This document shows, one piece after another, positions 41,703 to 56,229 of a stretch of 64,000 bases of DNA. Every line of letters begins with the position of its first letter. The first letter of the stretch is position 1. Source of the stretch: Strigamia acuminata (lineage: Eukaryota; Arthropoda; Chilopoda; Geophilomorpha; Linotaeniidae). The stretch lies in assembly GCA_949358305.1 (NCBI GenBank), contig OX442314.1, forward strand, positions 48,492,581-48,556,580, given 5' to 3'. The notes under the pieces were generated by a model, which worked only from the letters and a program-made list of their open reading frames with translations, was not told where the DNA came from and made no database searches. Both the position numbers and the translations under genes were made by a program.

Positions 41703-44700
41703 AACGTAATTTCAGATGGGTATTCACATGAACGGTGGAACGAACGTCATATCACACCCGGCCACCGTGCAGGTGATCACCCCGCAAGCCGTGCGAGTCA
41801 TCTCGGCGGCTCCGACGGGCGTGCCGGTACTCAACGCAGCAACGAACGTGTCTTCGACGTTTGCGGCGGCCGTGAACGTGATGACACCCCGCATGACGGC
41901 AATCGCGGCCATTGCCGGGACGGCGCAGAAAGCGACAATGACTTTGGCCAAGCCGAACGTTCTTCCGGTGACCGTGGCTGCAAAGGGTGTTGTGGGGCCC
42001 ATGATGAGCAATGCGATTGCCGTCAAGGCGATCCCCACCACGTTGACGGCGCTCACACGAGGCATCACGCTGCACACGACTTGTTCGGCGCCGGGCAGCG
42101 CGCAAGGCATGATCCAGGTCAGCAATTCGAATAAACCCGTTCACCACATGCTGCAGTCACAAATTTGTGCTCCGCGGGCCGTCATTCCGCATGGTTTGTA
42201 CTTTCCTTCGAAAAGGAAGGTGTGTTCAAAGTTAAAGTGGATTGATTATGTTCTAGTGACATTGCAAACTTCAAATTTGATTTTTCTTTATTTTACAACG
42301 GTGCGCAGAATTTTTGAAATTCGATCAAATTATTCACTAATTTATTGATTTATTGAATCAATGTTTTAATTCAATTTAATTTTATTCAAATTTGCGAAAT
42401 TTGGTTTACGGGTAGAAAGAAGAATGGAGGAAAGAAAGAAAGAAAGAAGTCAAACTATTATTGTTTTAACGCGTTTTGTATTTTTTCATACATGGAAAAA
42501 TATAAATATAAATTGTAAATAAGATTGCGAAAATGTTTTCTTGATTAATTTGTAAATATTCTGAATTTTCAAGTAATTTAAGTATTTTTTATATGTATGG
42601 AAAAAGACAAATTTTTATTAATTGACTATTCTTAATTAGTATTATGGTTGTCAATATTTATTTTTTGGCATTTGAGATTTTGTATATATTTGCGAGCAGC
42701 TAATTTTCTTTAGAAAAAAGAATAAACTAAATGAGGGAACTAACTTCTGGATGAACAAAATTATCAACTTGTAAATGAATAATGTGCATTCATGGAATTG
42801 ATGGATGGATGGATTTTTTTGTTGTTTATTTGTGATATAATAATATACATTCCACTCGTCGTTATTTGTGTGTTTTGTATTTTTATGTAAAGGATAAAAA
42901 AAAATTAGACATTTAAAAAGTTCAAATTCAAAAAAAACCTAATGAAAATGAATAATTATGATTAATTAATTCAATACGATGTTTGTAAATTTTCAGATTC
43001 ACTTCATATTATTTTACCCAGTGAAATTTATATGTTGTGCGATTCATCAATATTATCTCGATATCGAACAAAAAGTGTACAAATATTTTTGTGTTTATAA
43101 TAAATGCCCCAATGTAGATCACAGCTGGTTTGGTTGCTTGTTTTCTTCTTTTTAACGGAAAGAAAAGAAAAGAAAAGAAAAGAACATTTATTTATTTATT
43201 TTTATACTTTTTTATTTTATCTTTATTTTCTGGCACGGACGTATTATTTTAATGTCGCGCTGTGGTTGATCGAGGTTTCATCTTTTTCTTACTATCCTGG
43301 AAAGAGAGAAAGAAAGGAATAAGGAATCTATTAAACAGTACTTGTGCTTATTTCAATCTCAAAAGTCAAAATGATGATTTTGTGCTACAACTGTTTCAAC
43401 ACTATCAAGTGCACCCATTTTGGCCACAAAAAGAAAGAAAGAAAGGTATGGTTGTTTGTTTTTTTGTAAAAGAATAAATTTTGTACCTGCAGTGTAAAAG
43501 TAATAGATAGAAAAAAACAATTTACTTAATTCAACTGATTTGTGTTGTGAGGAGGTCCGAACTAACTCAGCGAAGTTAGGCGGTGGTGGGCCAAAATGGC
43601 GGCTAAAATGAAAAGTGAAATAAATAGAAAATTGTCGATTCGCGCTCGCTGAAAACGCTGCGAGTCGAGGACGGAGATTGTTGGTTTGGTTTGGTTGTTG
43701 TCTGCAAGTGACAAAAGAAAAGAGGGGACCACGTTGACCCCAGGAAGGAATAATTTCATTCCGATTAAGCAGTACGATGGGCGGCAAGTGGCTCTCCTCT
43801 CATCTCGCAGTACGGGAACTTGAGGTTGCGCACTCTAGCGACTAAATAGTAAAATAAAAGAAGCTGATCTGTGATGTGTGATCTGTGATCTCGGATGATG
43901 GAGCGATATTTTCAACGTCATATTCTCTACATGTTCCAGAATTAGCATTGAAATGCATGTAGTTGGTAAGCCTATTTATTTGCACTTATGTACAAAACAT
44001 TATATTTTTATACATATAGGTATAGGTCTTTGTGTATCTTACTTGCTAGTATATATAGTGTAGTCTATATAAAGATCTTGTGCAGGGACAGGATGGTGCC
44101 ATTTGTCAAAGTGAGTCGGTTGGGTGAGGACCGAGTTAGGAGTTAGCCATTTTGAATTGTGAGTTTTGAAATGATGATTACGGTTTTGAAAAGATGATTA
44201 CGGTAGGCCTATACTGTATTTGTGCTCGAATGAATTACTTGTATGTTAATAATGGTAATTAATAAAGATAAATTGGAATTGGAATTTGAATTTTGTTTTT
44301 ATTGTGATGGTGAAGGAAGAAAATGAAATTTCACAGGAATTTAGATAAGATTTGAATCAACTGCGAGCGAATTTGATGAGATTTTGATGCATTGCGAATG
44401 AATTTCAAACGGTTTGTGTACATTTCTTTTGTAAATTTCAAACCAAATTCTCCATTTTTTGGATAAATTTGTGAAAATTTGTGAAAATATGTCAAAATTT
44501 GTGAAAATATGTCAAAATTTGTGAAAACATGTCAAAATTTGTGAAAATATGTCAAAATTTGTGAAAATATGTCAAAATTTGTCAAAATTTGAGAAAAATT
44601 TCTCAAAAATTGTCAAAATATGTCAAAATTTGAGAAAAATTTCTCAAAATTTGTGAAAATTTCTCAAAATTTGAGAAAAATTTCTCAAAATTTGTCAAAA

Positions 44701-45327
44701 TTTCTCAAAATTTGTCAAAATTTCTCAAAATTTCTCAAAATATGTCAAAATTTGTCAAATTTTGACAAATTTTTCTCAAAATTTCTCAAAATTTCTCAAA
44801 ATTTGAGGAAAATTTCTCAAAATTTGTCAAAATATGTTAAAATTTGTCAAAATTTGAAAAAAATTTCTCAAAATTTGTCAAAATATGTCAAAATTTCTCA
44901 AATTTTGACAAATTTTTCTCAAAATTTCTCAAAATTTCTCAAAATTTCTCAAAATTTGAGAAAAATTTCTCAAAATTTGTCAAAATATGTCGAAATTTGT
45001 CAAATTTTGACAAATTTTTCTCAAAATTTGTCAAAATTTGTCAAAATTTGAGAAAAATTTTGACATATTTTGACAAATTTTGAGAAATTTTTCTCAAATT
45101 TTGAGAAATGTTGAGAAGTTTTGAGAAATTATTCACAATGTTTGACATTACTGTCCTGCCTCGAATAAACGCCGGGGCGTTTATTAATTTTTTCGACCCG
45201 ACCCACTCCCGGGCGGGTCGGTTCGGGGCGGCATTTAGTGCACTACACGCCGCCGAGCCCCGGCGTTTAATCGAGGGAGGCGGTACGGTATTTGACAAAT
45301 CTTTCGCAAATTTTGCCAAATTGAAAA
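41703..45327 (+). repeat. Array unit 6 (3,625 bp), mosaic
   Basis: It has a 5-bp deletion after AAATA near 43624, a G-to-C change (TTCGCGCTCGC) and a 6-bp shortening near 43712, shared only with unit 10. It has TTGTGAGG like units 3-5 but the short ATTAATTAATTC and GAATTGGAATTTG like units 7-9. The minisatellite is at 44461-45130 and the MITE at 45151-45290. Confidence 0.9.
41716..42348 (+). CDS. MNT: MNT exon 8, copy 6
   Basis: Same frame as copy 3, with the donor after 42219. Confidence 0.55.
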   Translation: MGIHMNGGTNVISHPATVQVITPQAVRVISAAPTGVPVLNAATNVSSTFAAAVNVMTPRMTAIAAIAGTAQKATMTLAKPNVLPVTVAAKGVVGPMMSNAIAVKAIPTTLTALTRGITLHTTCSAPGSAQGMIQVSNSNKPVHHMLQSQICAPRAVIPHGLYFPSKRKVCSKLKWIDYVLVTLQTSNLIFLYFTTVRRIFEIRSNYSLIY

Positions 45328-48300
45328 AACGTAATTTCAGATGGGTATTCACATGAACGGTGGAACGAACGTCATATCACACCCGGCCACCGTGCAGGTG
45401 ATCACCCCGCAAGCCGTGCGAGTCATCTCGGCGGCTCCGACGGGCGTGCCGGTACTCAACGCAGCAACGAACGTGTCTTCGACGTTTGCGGCGGCCGTGA
45501 ACGTGATGACACCCCGCATGACGGCAATCGCGGCCATTGCCGGGACGGCGCAGAAAGCGACAATGACTTTGGCCAAGCCGAACGTTCTTCCGGTGACCGT
45601 GGCTGCAAAGGGTGTTGTGGGGCCCATGATGAGCAATGCGATTGCCGTCAAGGCGATCCCCACCACGTTGACGGCGCTCACACGAGGCATCACGCTGCAC
45701 ACGACTTGTTCGGCGCCGGGCAGCGCGCAAGGCATGATCCAGGTCAGCAATTCGAATAAACCCGTTCACCACATGCTGCAGTCACAAATTTGTGCTCCGC
45801 GGGCCGTCATTCCGCATGGTTTGTACTTTCCTTCGAAAAGGAAGGTGTGTTCAAAGTTAAAGTGGATTGATTATGTTCTAGTGACATTGCAAACTTCAAA
45901 TTTGATTTTTCTTTATTTTACAACGGTGCGCAGAATTTTTGAAATTCGATCAAATTATTCACTAATTTATTGATTTATTGAATCAATGTTTTAATTCAAT
46001 TTAATTTTATTCAAATTTGCGAAATTTGGTTTACGGGTAGAAAGAAGAATGGAGGAAAGAAAGAAAGAAAGAAGTCAAACTATTATTGTTTTAACGCGTT
46101 TTGTATTTTTTCATACATGGAAAAATATAAATATAAATTGTAAATAAGATTGCGAAAATGTTTTCTTGATTAATTTGTAAATATTCTGAATTTTCAAGTA
46201 ATTTAAGTATTTTTTATATGTATGGAAAAAGACAAATTTTTATTAATTGACTATTCTTAATTAGTATTATGGTTGTCAATATTTATTTTTTGGCATTTGA
46301 GATTTTGTATATATTTGCGAGCAGCTAATTTTCTTTAGAAAAAAGAATAAACTAAATGAGGGAACTAACTTCTGGATGAACAAAATTATCAACTTGTAAA
46401 TGAATAATGTGCATTCATGGAATTGATGGATGGATGGATTTTTTTGTTGTTTATTTGTGATATAATAATATACATTCCACTCGTCGTTATTTGTGTGTTT
46501 TGTATTTTTATGTAAAGGATAAAAAAAAATTAGACATTTAAAAAGTTCAAATTCAAAAAAAACCTAATGAAAATGAATAATTATGATTAATTAATTCAAT
46601 ACGATGTTTGTAAATTTTCAGATTCACTTCATATTATTTTACCCAGTGAAATTTATATGTTGTGCGATTCATCAATATTATCTCGATATCGAACAAAAAG
46701 TGTACAAATATTTTTGTGTTTATAATAAATGCCCCAATGTAGATCACAGCTGGTTTGGTTGCTTGTTTTCTTCTTTTTAACGGAAAGAAAAGAAAAGAAA
46801 AGAAAAGAACATTTATTTATTTATTTTTATACTTTTTTATTTTATCTTTATTTTCTGGCACGGACGTATTATTTTAATGTCGCGCTGTGGTTGATCGAGG
46901 TTTCATCTTTTTCTTACTATCCTGGAAAGAGAGAAAGAAAGGAATAAGGAATCTATTAAACAGTACTTGTGCTTATTTCAATCTCAAAAGTCAAAATGAT
47001 GATTTTGTGCTACAACTGTTTCAACACTATCAAGTGCACCCATTTTGGCCACAAAAAGAAAGAAAGAAAGGTATGGTTGTTTGTTTTTTTGTAAAAGAAT
47101 AAATTTTGTACCTGCAGTGTAAAAGTAATAGATAGAAAAAAACAATTTACTTAATTCAACTGATTTGTGTTGTAAGGAGGTCCGAACTAACTCAGCGAAG
47201 TTAGGCGGTGGTGGGCCAAAATGGCGGCTAAAATGAAAAGTGAAATAAATACAGTAGAAAATTGTCGATTCGGGCTCGCTGAAAACGCTGCGAGTCGAGG
47301 ACGGAGATTGTTGGTTTGGTTTGGTTGTTGTCTGCAAGTGACAAAGGAAAAGAAAGAGGGGACCACGTTGACCCCAGGAAGGAATAATTTCATTCCGATT
47401 AAGCAGTACGATGGGCGGCAAGTGGCTCTCCTCTCATCTCGCAGTACGGGAACTTGAGGTTGCGCACTCTAGCGACTAAATAGTAAAATAAAAGAAGCTG
47501 ATCTGTGATGTGTGATCTGTGATCTCGGATGATGGAGCGATATTTTCAACGTCATATTCTCTACATGTTCCAGAATTAGCATTGAAATGCATGTAGTTGG
47601 TAAGCCTATTTATTTGCACTTATGTACAAAACATTATATTTTTATACATATAGGTATAGGTCTTTGTGTATCTTACTTGCTAGTATATATAGTGTAGTCT
47701 ATATAAAGATCTTGTGCAGGGACAGGATGGTGCCATTTGTCAAAGTGAGTCGGTTGGGTGAGGACCGAGTTAGGAGTTAGCCATTTTGAATTGTGAGTTT
47801 TGAAATGATGATTACGGTTTTGAAAAGATGATTACGGTAGGCCTATACTGTATTTGTGCTCGAATGAATTACTTGTATGTTAATAATGGTAATTAATAAA
47901 GATAAATTGGAATTGGAATTTGAATTTTGTTTTTATTGTGATGGTGAAGGAAGAAAATGAAATTTCACAGGAATTTAGATAAGATTTGAATCAACTGCGA
48001 GCGAATTTGATGAGATTTTGATGCATTGCGAATGAATTTCAAACGGTTTGTGTACATTTCTTTTGTAAATTTCAAACCAAATTCTCCATTTTTTGGATAA
48101 ATTTGTGAAAATTTGTGAAAATATGTCAAAATTTGTGAAAATATGTCAAAATTTGTGAAAACATGTCAAAATTTGTGAAAATATGTCAAAATTTGTGAAA
48201 ATATGTCAAAATTTGTCAAAATTTGAGAAAAATTTCTCAAAAATTGTCAAAATATGTCAAAATTTGAGAAAAATTTCTCAAAATTTGTGAAAATTTCTCA

Positions 48301-48961
48301 AAATTTGAGAAAAATTTCTCAAAATTTGTCAAAATTTCTCAAAATTTGTCAAAATTTCTCAAAATTTCTCAAAATATGTCAAAATTTGTCAAATTTTGAC
48401 AAATTTTTCTCAAAATTTCTCAAAATTTCTCAAAATTTGAGGAAAATTTCTCAAAATTTGTCAAAATATGTTAAAATTTGTCAAAATTTGAAAAAAATTT
48501 CTCAAAATTTGTCAAAATATGTCAAAATTTCTCAAATTTTGACAAATTTTTCTCAAAATTTCTCAAAATTTCTCAAAATTTCTCAAAATTTGAGAAAAAT
48601 TTCTCAAAATTTGTCAAAATATGTCGAAATTTGTCAAATTTTGACAAATTTTTCTCAAAATTTGTCAAAATTTGTCAAAATTTGAGAAAAATTTTGACAT
48701 ATTTTGACAAATTTTGAGAAATTTTTCTCAAATTTTGAGAAATGTTGAGAAGTTTTGAGAAATTATTCACAATGTTTGACATTACTGTCCTGCCTCGAAT
48801 AAACGCCGGGGCGTTTATTAATTTTTTCGACCCGACCCACTCCCGGGCGGGTCGGTTCGGGGCGGCATTTAGTGCACTACACGCCGCCGAGCCCCGGCGT
48901 TTAATCGAGGGAGGCGGTACGGTATTTGACAAATCTTTCGCAAATTTTGCCAAATTGAAAA
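45328..48961 (+). repeat. Array unit 7 (3,634 bp)
   Basis: Markers: TTGTAAGG, CTCGCAGTACG, the short ATTAATTAATTC and GAATTGGAATTTG. The minisatellite is at 48095-48764 and the MITE at 48785-48924. Confidence 0.9.
45341..45973 (+). CDS. MNT: MNT exon 8, copy 7
   Basis: Same frame as copy 3, with the donor after 45844. Confidence 0.55.
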   Translation: MGIHMNGGTNVISHPATVQVITPQAVRVISAAPTGVPVLNAATNVSSTFAAAVNVMTPRMTAIAAIAGTAQKATMTLAKPNVLPVTVAAKGVVGPMMSNAIAVKAIPTTLTALTRGITLHTTCSAPGSAQGMIQVSNSNKPVHHMLQSQICAPRAVIPHGLYFPSKRKVCSKLKWIDYVLVTLQTSNLIFLYFTTVRRIFEIRSNYSLIY

Positions 48962-51900
48962 AACGTAATTTCAGATGGGTATTCACATGAACGGTGGAAC
49001 GAACGTCATATCACACCCGGCCACCGTGCAGGTGATCACCCCGCAAGCCGTGCGAGTCATCTCGGCGGCTCCGACGGGCGTGCCGGTACTCAACGCAGCA
49101 ACGAACGTGTCTTCGACGTTTGCGGCGGCCGTGAACGTGATGACACCCCGCATGACGGCAATCGCGGCCATTGCCGGGACGGCGCAGAAAGCGACAATGA
49201 CTTTGGCCAAGCCGAACGTTCTTCCGGTGACCGTGGCTGCAAAGGGTGTTGTGGGGCCCATGATGAGCAATGCGATTGCCGTCAAGGCGATCCCCACCAC
49301 GTTGACGGCGCTCACACGAGGCATCACGCTGCACACGACTTGTTCGGCGCCGGGCAGCGCGCAAGGCATGATCCAGGTCAGCAATTCGAATAAACCCGTT
49401 CACCACATGCTGCAGTCACAAATTTGTGCTCCGCGGGCCGTCATTCCGCATGGTTTGTACTTTCCTTCGAAAAGGAAGGTGTGTTCAAAGTTAAAGTGGA
49501 TTGATTATGTTCTAGTGACATTGCAAACTTCAAATTTGATTTTTCTTTATTTTACAACGGTGCGCAGAATTTTTGAAATTCGATCAAATTATTCACTAAT
49601 TTATTGATTTATTGAATCAATGTTTTAATTCAATTTAATTTTATTCAAATTTGCGAAATTTGGTTTACGGGTAGAAAGAAGAATGGAGGAAAGAAAGAAA
49701 GAAAGAAGTCAAACTATTATTGTTTTAACGCGTTTTGTATTTTTTCATACATGGAAAAATATAAATATAAATTGTAAATAAGATTGCGAAAATGTTTTCT
49801 TGATTAATTTGTAAATATTCTGAATTTTCAAGTAATTTAAGTATTTTTTATATGTATGGAAAAAGACAAATTTTTATTAATTGACTATTCTTAATTAGTA
49901 TTATGGTTGTCAATATTTATTTTTTGGCATTTGAGATTTTGTATATATTTGCGAGCAGCTAATTTTCTTTAGAAAAAAGAATAAACTAAATGAGGGAACT
50001 AACTTCTGGATGAACAAAATTATCAACTTGTAAATGAATAATGTGCATTCATGGAATTGATGGATGGATGGATTTTTTTGTTGTTTATTTGTGATATAAT
50101 AATATACATTCCACTCGTCGTTATTTGTGTGTTTTGTATTTTTATGTAAAGGATAAAAAAAAATTAGACATTTAAAAAGTTCAAATTCAAAAAAAACCTA
50201 ATGAAAATGAATAATTATGATTAATTAATTCAATACGATGTTTGTAAATTTTCAGATTCACTTCATATTATTTTACCCAGTGAAATTTATATGTTGTGCG
50301 ATTCATCAATATTATCTCGATATCGAACAAAAAGTGTACAAATATTTTTGTGTTTATAATAAATGCCCCAATGTAGATCACAGCTGGTTTGGTTGCTTGT
50401 TTTCTTCTTTTTAACGGAAAGAAAAGAAAAGAAAAGAAAAGAACATTTATTTATTTATTTTTATACTTTTTTATTTTATCTTTATTTTCTGGCACGGACG
50501 TATTATTTTAATGTCGCGCTGTGGTTGATCGAGGTTTCATCTTTTTCTTACTATCCTGGAAAGAGAGAAAGAAAGGAATAAGGAATCTATTAAACAGTAC
50601 TTGTGCTTATTTCAATCTCAAAAGTCAAAATGATGATTTTGTGCTACAACTGTTTCAACACTATCAAGTGCACCCATTTTGGCCACAAAAAGAAAGAAAG
50701 AAAGGTATGGTTGTTTGTTTTTTTGTAAAAGAATAAATTTTGTACCTGCAGTGTAAAAGTAATAGATAGAAAAAAACAATTTACTTAATTCAACTGATTT
50801 GTGTTGTAAGGAGGTCCGAACTAACTCAGCGAAGTTAGGCGGTGGTGGGCCAAAATGGCGGCTAAAATGAAAAGTGAAATAAATACAGTAGAAAATTGTC
50901 GATTCGGGCTCGCTGAAAACGCTGCGAGTCGAGGACGGAGATTGTTGGTTTGGTTTGGTTGTTGTCTGCAAGTGACAAAGGAAAAGAAAGAGGGGACCAC
51001 GTTGACCCCAGGAAGGAATAATTTCATTCCGATTAAGCAGTACGATGGGCGGCAAGTGGCTCTCCTCTCATCTCGCAGTACGGGAACTTGAGGTTGCGCA
51101 CTCTAGCGACTAAATAGTAAAATAAAAGAAGCTGATCTGTGATGTGTGATCTGTGATCTCGGATGATGGAGCGATATTTTCAACGTCATATTCTCTACAT
51201 GTTCCAGAATTAGCATTGAAATGCATGTAGTTGGTAAGCCTATTTATTTGCACTTATGTACAAAACATTATATTTTTATACATATAGGTATAGGTCTTTG
51301 TGTATCTTACTTGCTAGTATATATAGTGTAGTCTATATAAAGATCTTGTGCAGGGACAGGATGGTGCCATTTGTCAAAGTGAGTCGGTTGGGTGAGGACC
51401 GAGTTAGGAGTTAGCCATTTTGAATTGTGAGTTTTGAAATGATGATTACGGTTTTGAAAAGATGATTACGGTAGGCCTATACTGTATTTGTGCTCGAATG
51501 AATTACTTGTATGTTAATAATGGTAATTAATAAAGATAAATTGGAATTGGAATTTGAATTTTGTTTTTATTGTGATGGTGAAGGAAGAAAATGAAATTTC
51601 ACAGGAATTTAGATAAGATTTGAATCAACTGCGAGCGAATTTGATGAGATTTTGATGCATTGCGAATGAATTTCAAACGGTTTGTGTACATTTCTTTTGT
51701 AAATTTCAAACCAAATTCTCCATTTTTTGGATAAATTTGTGAAAATTTGTGAAAATATGTCAAAATTTGTGAAAATATGTCAAAATTTGTGAAAACATGT
51801 CAAAATTTGTGAAAATATGTCAAAATTTGTGAAAATATGTCAAAATTTGTCAAAATTTGAGAAAAATTTCTCAAAAATTGTCAAAATATGTCAAAATTTG

Positions 51901-52595
51901 AGAAAAATTTCTCAAAATTTGTGAAAATTTCTCAAAATTTGAGAAAAATTTCTCAAAATTTGTCAAAATTTCTCAAAATTTGTCAAAATTTCTCAAAATT
52001 TCTCAAAATATGTCAAAATTTGTCAAATTTTGACAAATTTTTCTCAAAATTTCTCAAAATTTCTCAAAATTTGAGGAAAATTTCTCAAAATTTGTCAAAA
52101 TATGTTAAAATTTGTCAAAATTTGAAAAAAATTTCTCAAAATTTGTCAAAATATGTCAAAATTTCTCAAATTTTGACAAATTTTTCTCAAAATTTCTCAA
52201 AATTTCTCAAAATTTCTCAAAATTTGAGAAAAATTTCTCAAAATTTGTCAAAATATGTCGAAATTTGTCAAATTTTGACAAATTTTTCTCAAAATTTGTC
52301 AAAATTTGTCAAAATTTGAGAAAAATTTTGACATATTTTGACAAATTTTGAGAAATTTTTCTCAAATTTTGAGAAATGTTGAGAAGTTTTGAGAAATTAT
52401 TCACAATGTTTGACATTACTGTCCTGCCTCGAATAAACGCCGGGGCGTTTATTAATTTTTTCGACCCGACCCACTCCCGGGCGGGTCGGTTCGGGGCGGC
52501 ATTTAGTGCACTACACGCCGCCGAGCCCCGGCGTTTAATCGAGGGAGGCGGTACGGTATTTGACAAATCTTTCGCAAATTTTGCCAAATTGAAAA
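48962..52595 (+). repeat. Array unit 8 (3,634 bp)
   Basis: I found no difference from unit 7. The minisatellite is at 51729-52398 and the MITE at 52419-52558. Confidence 0.9.
48975..49607 (+). CDS. MNT: MNT exon 8, copy 8
   Basis: Same frame as copy 3, with the donor after 49478. Confidence 0.55.
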   Translation: MGIHMNGGTNVISHPATVQVITPQAVRVISAAPTGVPVLNAATNVSSTFAAAVNVMTPRMTAIAAIAGTAQKATMTLAKPNVLPVTVAAKGVVGPMMSNAIAVKAIPTTLTALTRGITLHTTCSAPGSAQGMIQVSNSNKPVHHMLQSQICAPRAVIPHGLYFPSKRKVCSKLKWIDYVLVTLQTSNLIFLYFTTVRRIFEIRSNYSLIY

Positions 52596-55500
52596 AACGT
52601 AATTTCAGATGGGTATTCACATGAACGGTGGAACGAACGTCATATCACACCCGGCCACCGTGCAGGTGATCACCCCGCAAGCCGTGCGAGTCATCTCGGC
52701 GGCTCCGACGGGCGTGCCGGTACTCAACGCAGCAACGAACGTGTCTTCGACGTTTGCGGCGGCCGTGAACGTGATGACACCCCGCATGACGGCAATCGCG
52801 GCCATTGCCGGGACGGCGCAGAAAGCGACAATGACTTTGGCCAAGCCGAACGTTCTTCCGGTGACCGTGGCTGCAAAGGGTGTTGTGGGGCCCATGATGA
52901 GCAATGCGATTGCCGTCAAGGCGATCCCCACCACGTTGACGGCGCTCACACGAGGCATCACGCTGCACACGACTTGTTCGGCGCCGGGCAGCGCGCAAGG
53001 CATGATCCAGGTCAGCAATTCGAATAAACCCGTTCACCACATGCTGCAGTCACAAATTTGTGCTCCGCGGGCCGTCATTCCGCATGGTTTGTACTTTCCT
53101 TCGAAAAGGAAGGTGTGTTCAAAGTTAAAGTGGATTGATTATGTTCTAGTGACATTGCAAACTTCAAATTTGATTTTTCTTTATTTTACAACGGTGCGCA
53201 GAATTTTTGAAATTCGATCAAATTATTCACTAATTTATTGATTTATTGAATCAATGTTTTAATTCAATTTAATTTTATTCAAATTTGCGAAATTTGGTTT
53301 ACGGGTAGAAAGAAGAATGGAGGAAAGAAAGAAAGAAAGAAGTCAAACTATTATTGTTTTAACGCGTTTTGTATTTTTTCATACATGGAAAAATATAAAT
53401 ATAAATTGTAAATAAGATTGCGAAAATGTTTTCTTGATTAATTTGTAAATATTCTGAATTTTCAAGTAATTTAAGTATTTTTTATATGTATGGAAAAAGA
53501 CAAATTTTTATTAATTGACTATTCTTAATTAGTATTATGGTTGTCAATATTTATTTTTTGGCATTTGAGATTTTGTATATATTTGCGAGCAGCTAATTTT
53601 CTTTAGAAAAAAGAATAAACTAAATGAGGGAACTAACTTCTGGATGAACAAAATTATCAACTTGTAAATGAATAATGTGCATTCATGGAATTGATGGATG
53701 GATGGATTTTTTTGTTGTTTATTTGTGATATAATAATATACATTCCACTCGTCGTTATTTGTGTGTTTTGTATTTTTATGTAAAGGATAAAAAAAAATTA
53801 GACATTTAAAAAGTTCAAATTCAAAAAAAACCTAATGAAAATGAATAATTATGATTAATTAATTCAATACGATGTTTGTAAATTTTCAGATTCACTTCAT
53901 ATTATTTTACCCAGTGAAATTTATATGTTGTGCGATTCATCAATATTATCTCGATATCGAACAAAAAGTGTACAAATATTTTTGTGTTTATAATAAATGC
54001 CCCAATGTAGATCACAGCTGGTTTGGTTGCTTGTTTTCTTCTTTTTAACGGAAAGAAAAGAAAAGAAAAGAAAAGAACATTTATTTATTTATTTTTATAC
54101 TTTTTTATTTTATCTTTATTTTCTGGCACGGACGTATTATTTTAATGTCGCGCTGTGGTTGATCGAGGTTTCATCTTTTTCTTACTATCCTGGAAAGAGA
54201 GAAAGAAAGGAATAAGGAATCTATTAAACAGTACTTGTGCTTATTTCAATCTCAAAAGTCAAAATGATGATTTTGTGCTACAACTGTTTCAACACTATCA
54301 AGTGCACCCATTTTGGCCACAAAAAGAAAGAAAGAAAGGTATGGTTGTTTGTTTTTTTGTAAAAGAATAAATTTTGTACCTGCAGTGTAAAAGTAATAGA
54401 TAGAAAAAAACAATTTACTTAATTCAACTGATTTGTGTTGTAAGGAGGTCCGAACTAACTCAGCGAAGTTAGGCGGTGGTGGGCCAAAATGGCGGCTAAA
54501 ATGAAAAGTGAAATAAATACAGTAGAAAATTGTCGATTCGGGCTCGCTGAAAACGCTGCGAGTCGAGGACGGAGATTGTTGGTTTGGTTTGGTTGTTGTC
54601 TGCAAGTGACAAAGGAAAAGAAAGAGGGGACCACGTTGACCCCAGGAAGGAATAATTTCATTCCGATTAAGCAGTACGATGGGCGGCAAGTGGCTCTCCT
54701 CTCATCTCGCAGTACGGGAACTTGAGGTTGCGCACTCTAGCGACTAAATAGTAAAATAAAAGAAGCTGATCTGTGATGTGTGATCTGTGATCTCGGATGA
54801 TGGAGCGATATTTTCAACGTCATATTCTCTACATGTTCCAGAATTAGCATTGAAATGCATGTAGTTGGTAAGCCTATTTATTTGCACTTATGTACAAAAC
54901 ATTATATTTTTATACATATAGGTATAGGTCTTTGTGTATCTTACTTGCTAGTATATATAGTGTAGTCTATATAAAGATCTTGTGCAGGGACAGGATGGTG
55001 CCATTTGTCAAAGTGAGTCGGTTGGGTGAGGACCGAGTTAGGAGTTAGCCATTTTGAATTGTGAGTTTTGAAATGATGATTACGGTTTTGAAAAGATGAT
55101 TACGGTAGGCCTATACTGTATTTGTGCTCGAATGAATTACTTGTATGTTAATAATGGTAATTAATAAAGATAAATTGGAATTGGAATTTGAATTTTGTTT
55201 TTATTGTGATGGTGAAGGAAGAAAATGAAATTTCACAGGAATTTAGATAAGATTTGAATCAACTGCGAGCGAATTTGATGAGATTTTGATGCATTGCGAA
55301 TGAATTTCAAACGGTTTGTGTACATTTCTTTTGTAAATTTCAAACCAAATTCTCCATTTTTTGGATAAATTTGTGAAAATTTGTGAAAATATGTCAAAAT
55401 TTGTGAAAATATGTCAAAATTTGTGAAAACATGTCAAAATTTGTGAAAATATGTCAAAATTTGTGAAAATATGTCAAAATTTGTCAAAATTTGAGAAAAA

Positions 55501-56229
55501 TTTCTCAAAAATTGTCAAAATATGTCAAAATTTGAGAAAAATTTCTCAAAATTTGTGAAAATTTCTCAAAATTTGAGAAAAATTTCTCAAAATTTGTCAA
55601 AATTTCTCAAAATTTGTCAAAATTTCTCAAAATTTCTCAAAATATGTCAAAATTTGTCAAATTTTGACAAATTTTTCTCAAAATTTCTCAAAATTTCTCA
55701 AAATTTGAGGAAAATTTCTCAAAATTTGTCAAAATATGTTAAAATTTGTCAAAATTTGAAAAAAATTTCTCAAAATTTGTCAAAATATGTCAAAATTTCT
55801 CAAATTTTGACAAATTTTTCTCAAAATTTCTCAAAATTTCTCAAAATTTCTCAAAATTTGAGAAAAATTTCTCAAAATTTGTCAAAATATGTCGAAATTT
55901 GTCAAATTTTGACAAATTTTTCTCAAAATTTGTCAAAATTTGTCAAAATTTGAGAAAAATTTTGACATATTTTGACAAATTTTGAGAAATTTTTCTCAAA
56001 TTTTGAGAAATGTTGAGAAGTTTTGAGAAATTATTCACAATGTTTGACATTACTGTCCTGCCTCGAATAAACGCCGGGGCGTTTATTAATTTTTTCGACC
56101 CGACCCACTCCCGGGCGGGTCGGTTCGGGGCGGCATTTAGTGCACTACACGCCGCCGAGCCCCGGCGTTTAATCGAGGGAGGCGGTACGGTATTTGACAA
56201 ATCTTTCGCAAATTTTGCCAAATTGAAAA
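52596..56229 (+). repeat. Array unit 9 (3,634 bp)
   Basis: I found no difference from units 7 and 8. The minisatellite is at 55363-56032 and the MITE at 56053-56192. Confidence 0.9.
52609..53241 (+). CDS. MNT: MNT exon 8, copy 9
   Basis: Same frame as copy 3, with the donor after 53112. Confidence 0.55.
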   Translation: MGIHMNGGTNVISHPATVQVITPQAVRVISAAPTGVPVLNAATNVSSTFAAAVNVMTPRMTAIAAIAGTAQKATMTLAKPNVLPVTVAAKGVVGPMMSNAIAVKAIPTTLTALTRGITLHTTCSAPGSAQGMIQVSNSNKPVHHMLQSQICAPRAVIPHGLYFPSKRKVCSKLKWIDYVLVTLQTSNLIFLYFTTVRRIFEIRSNYSLIY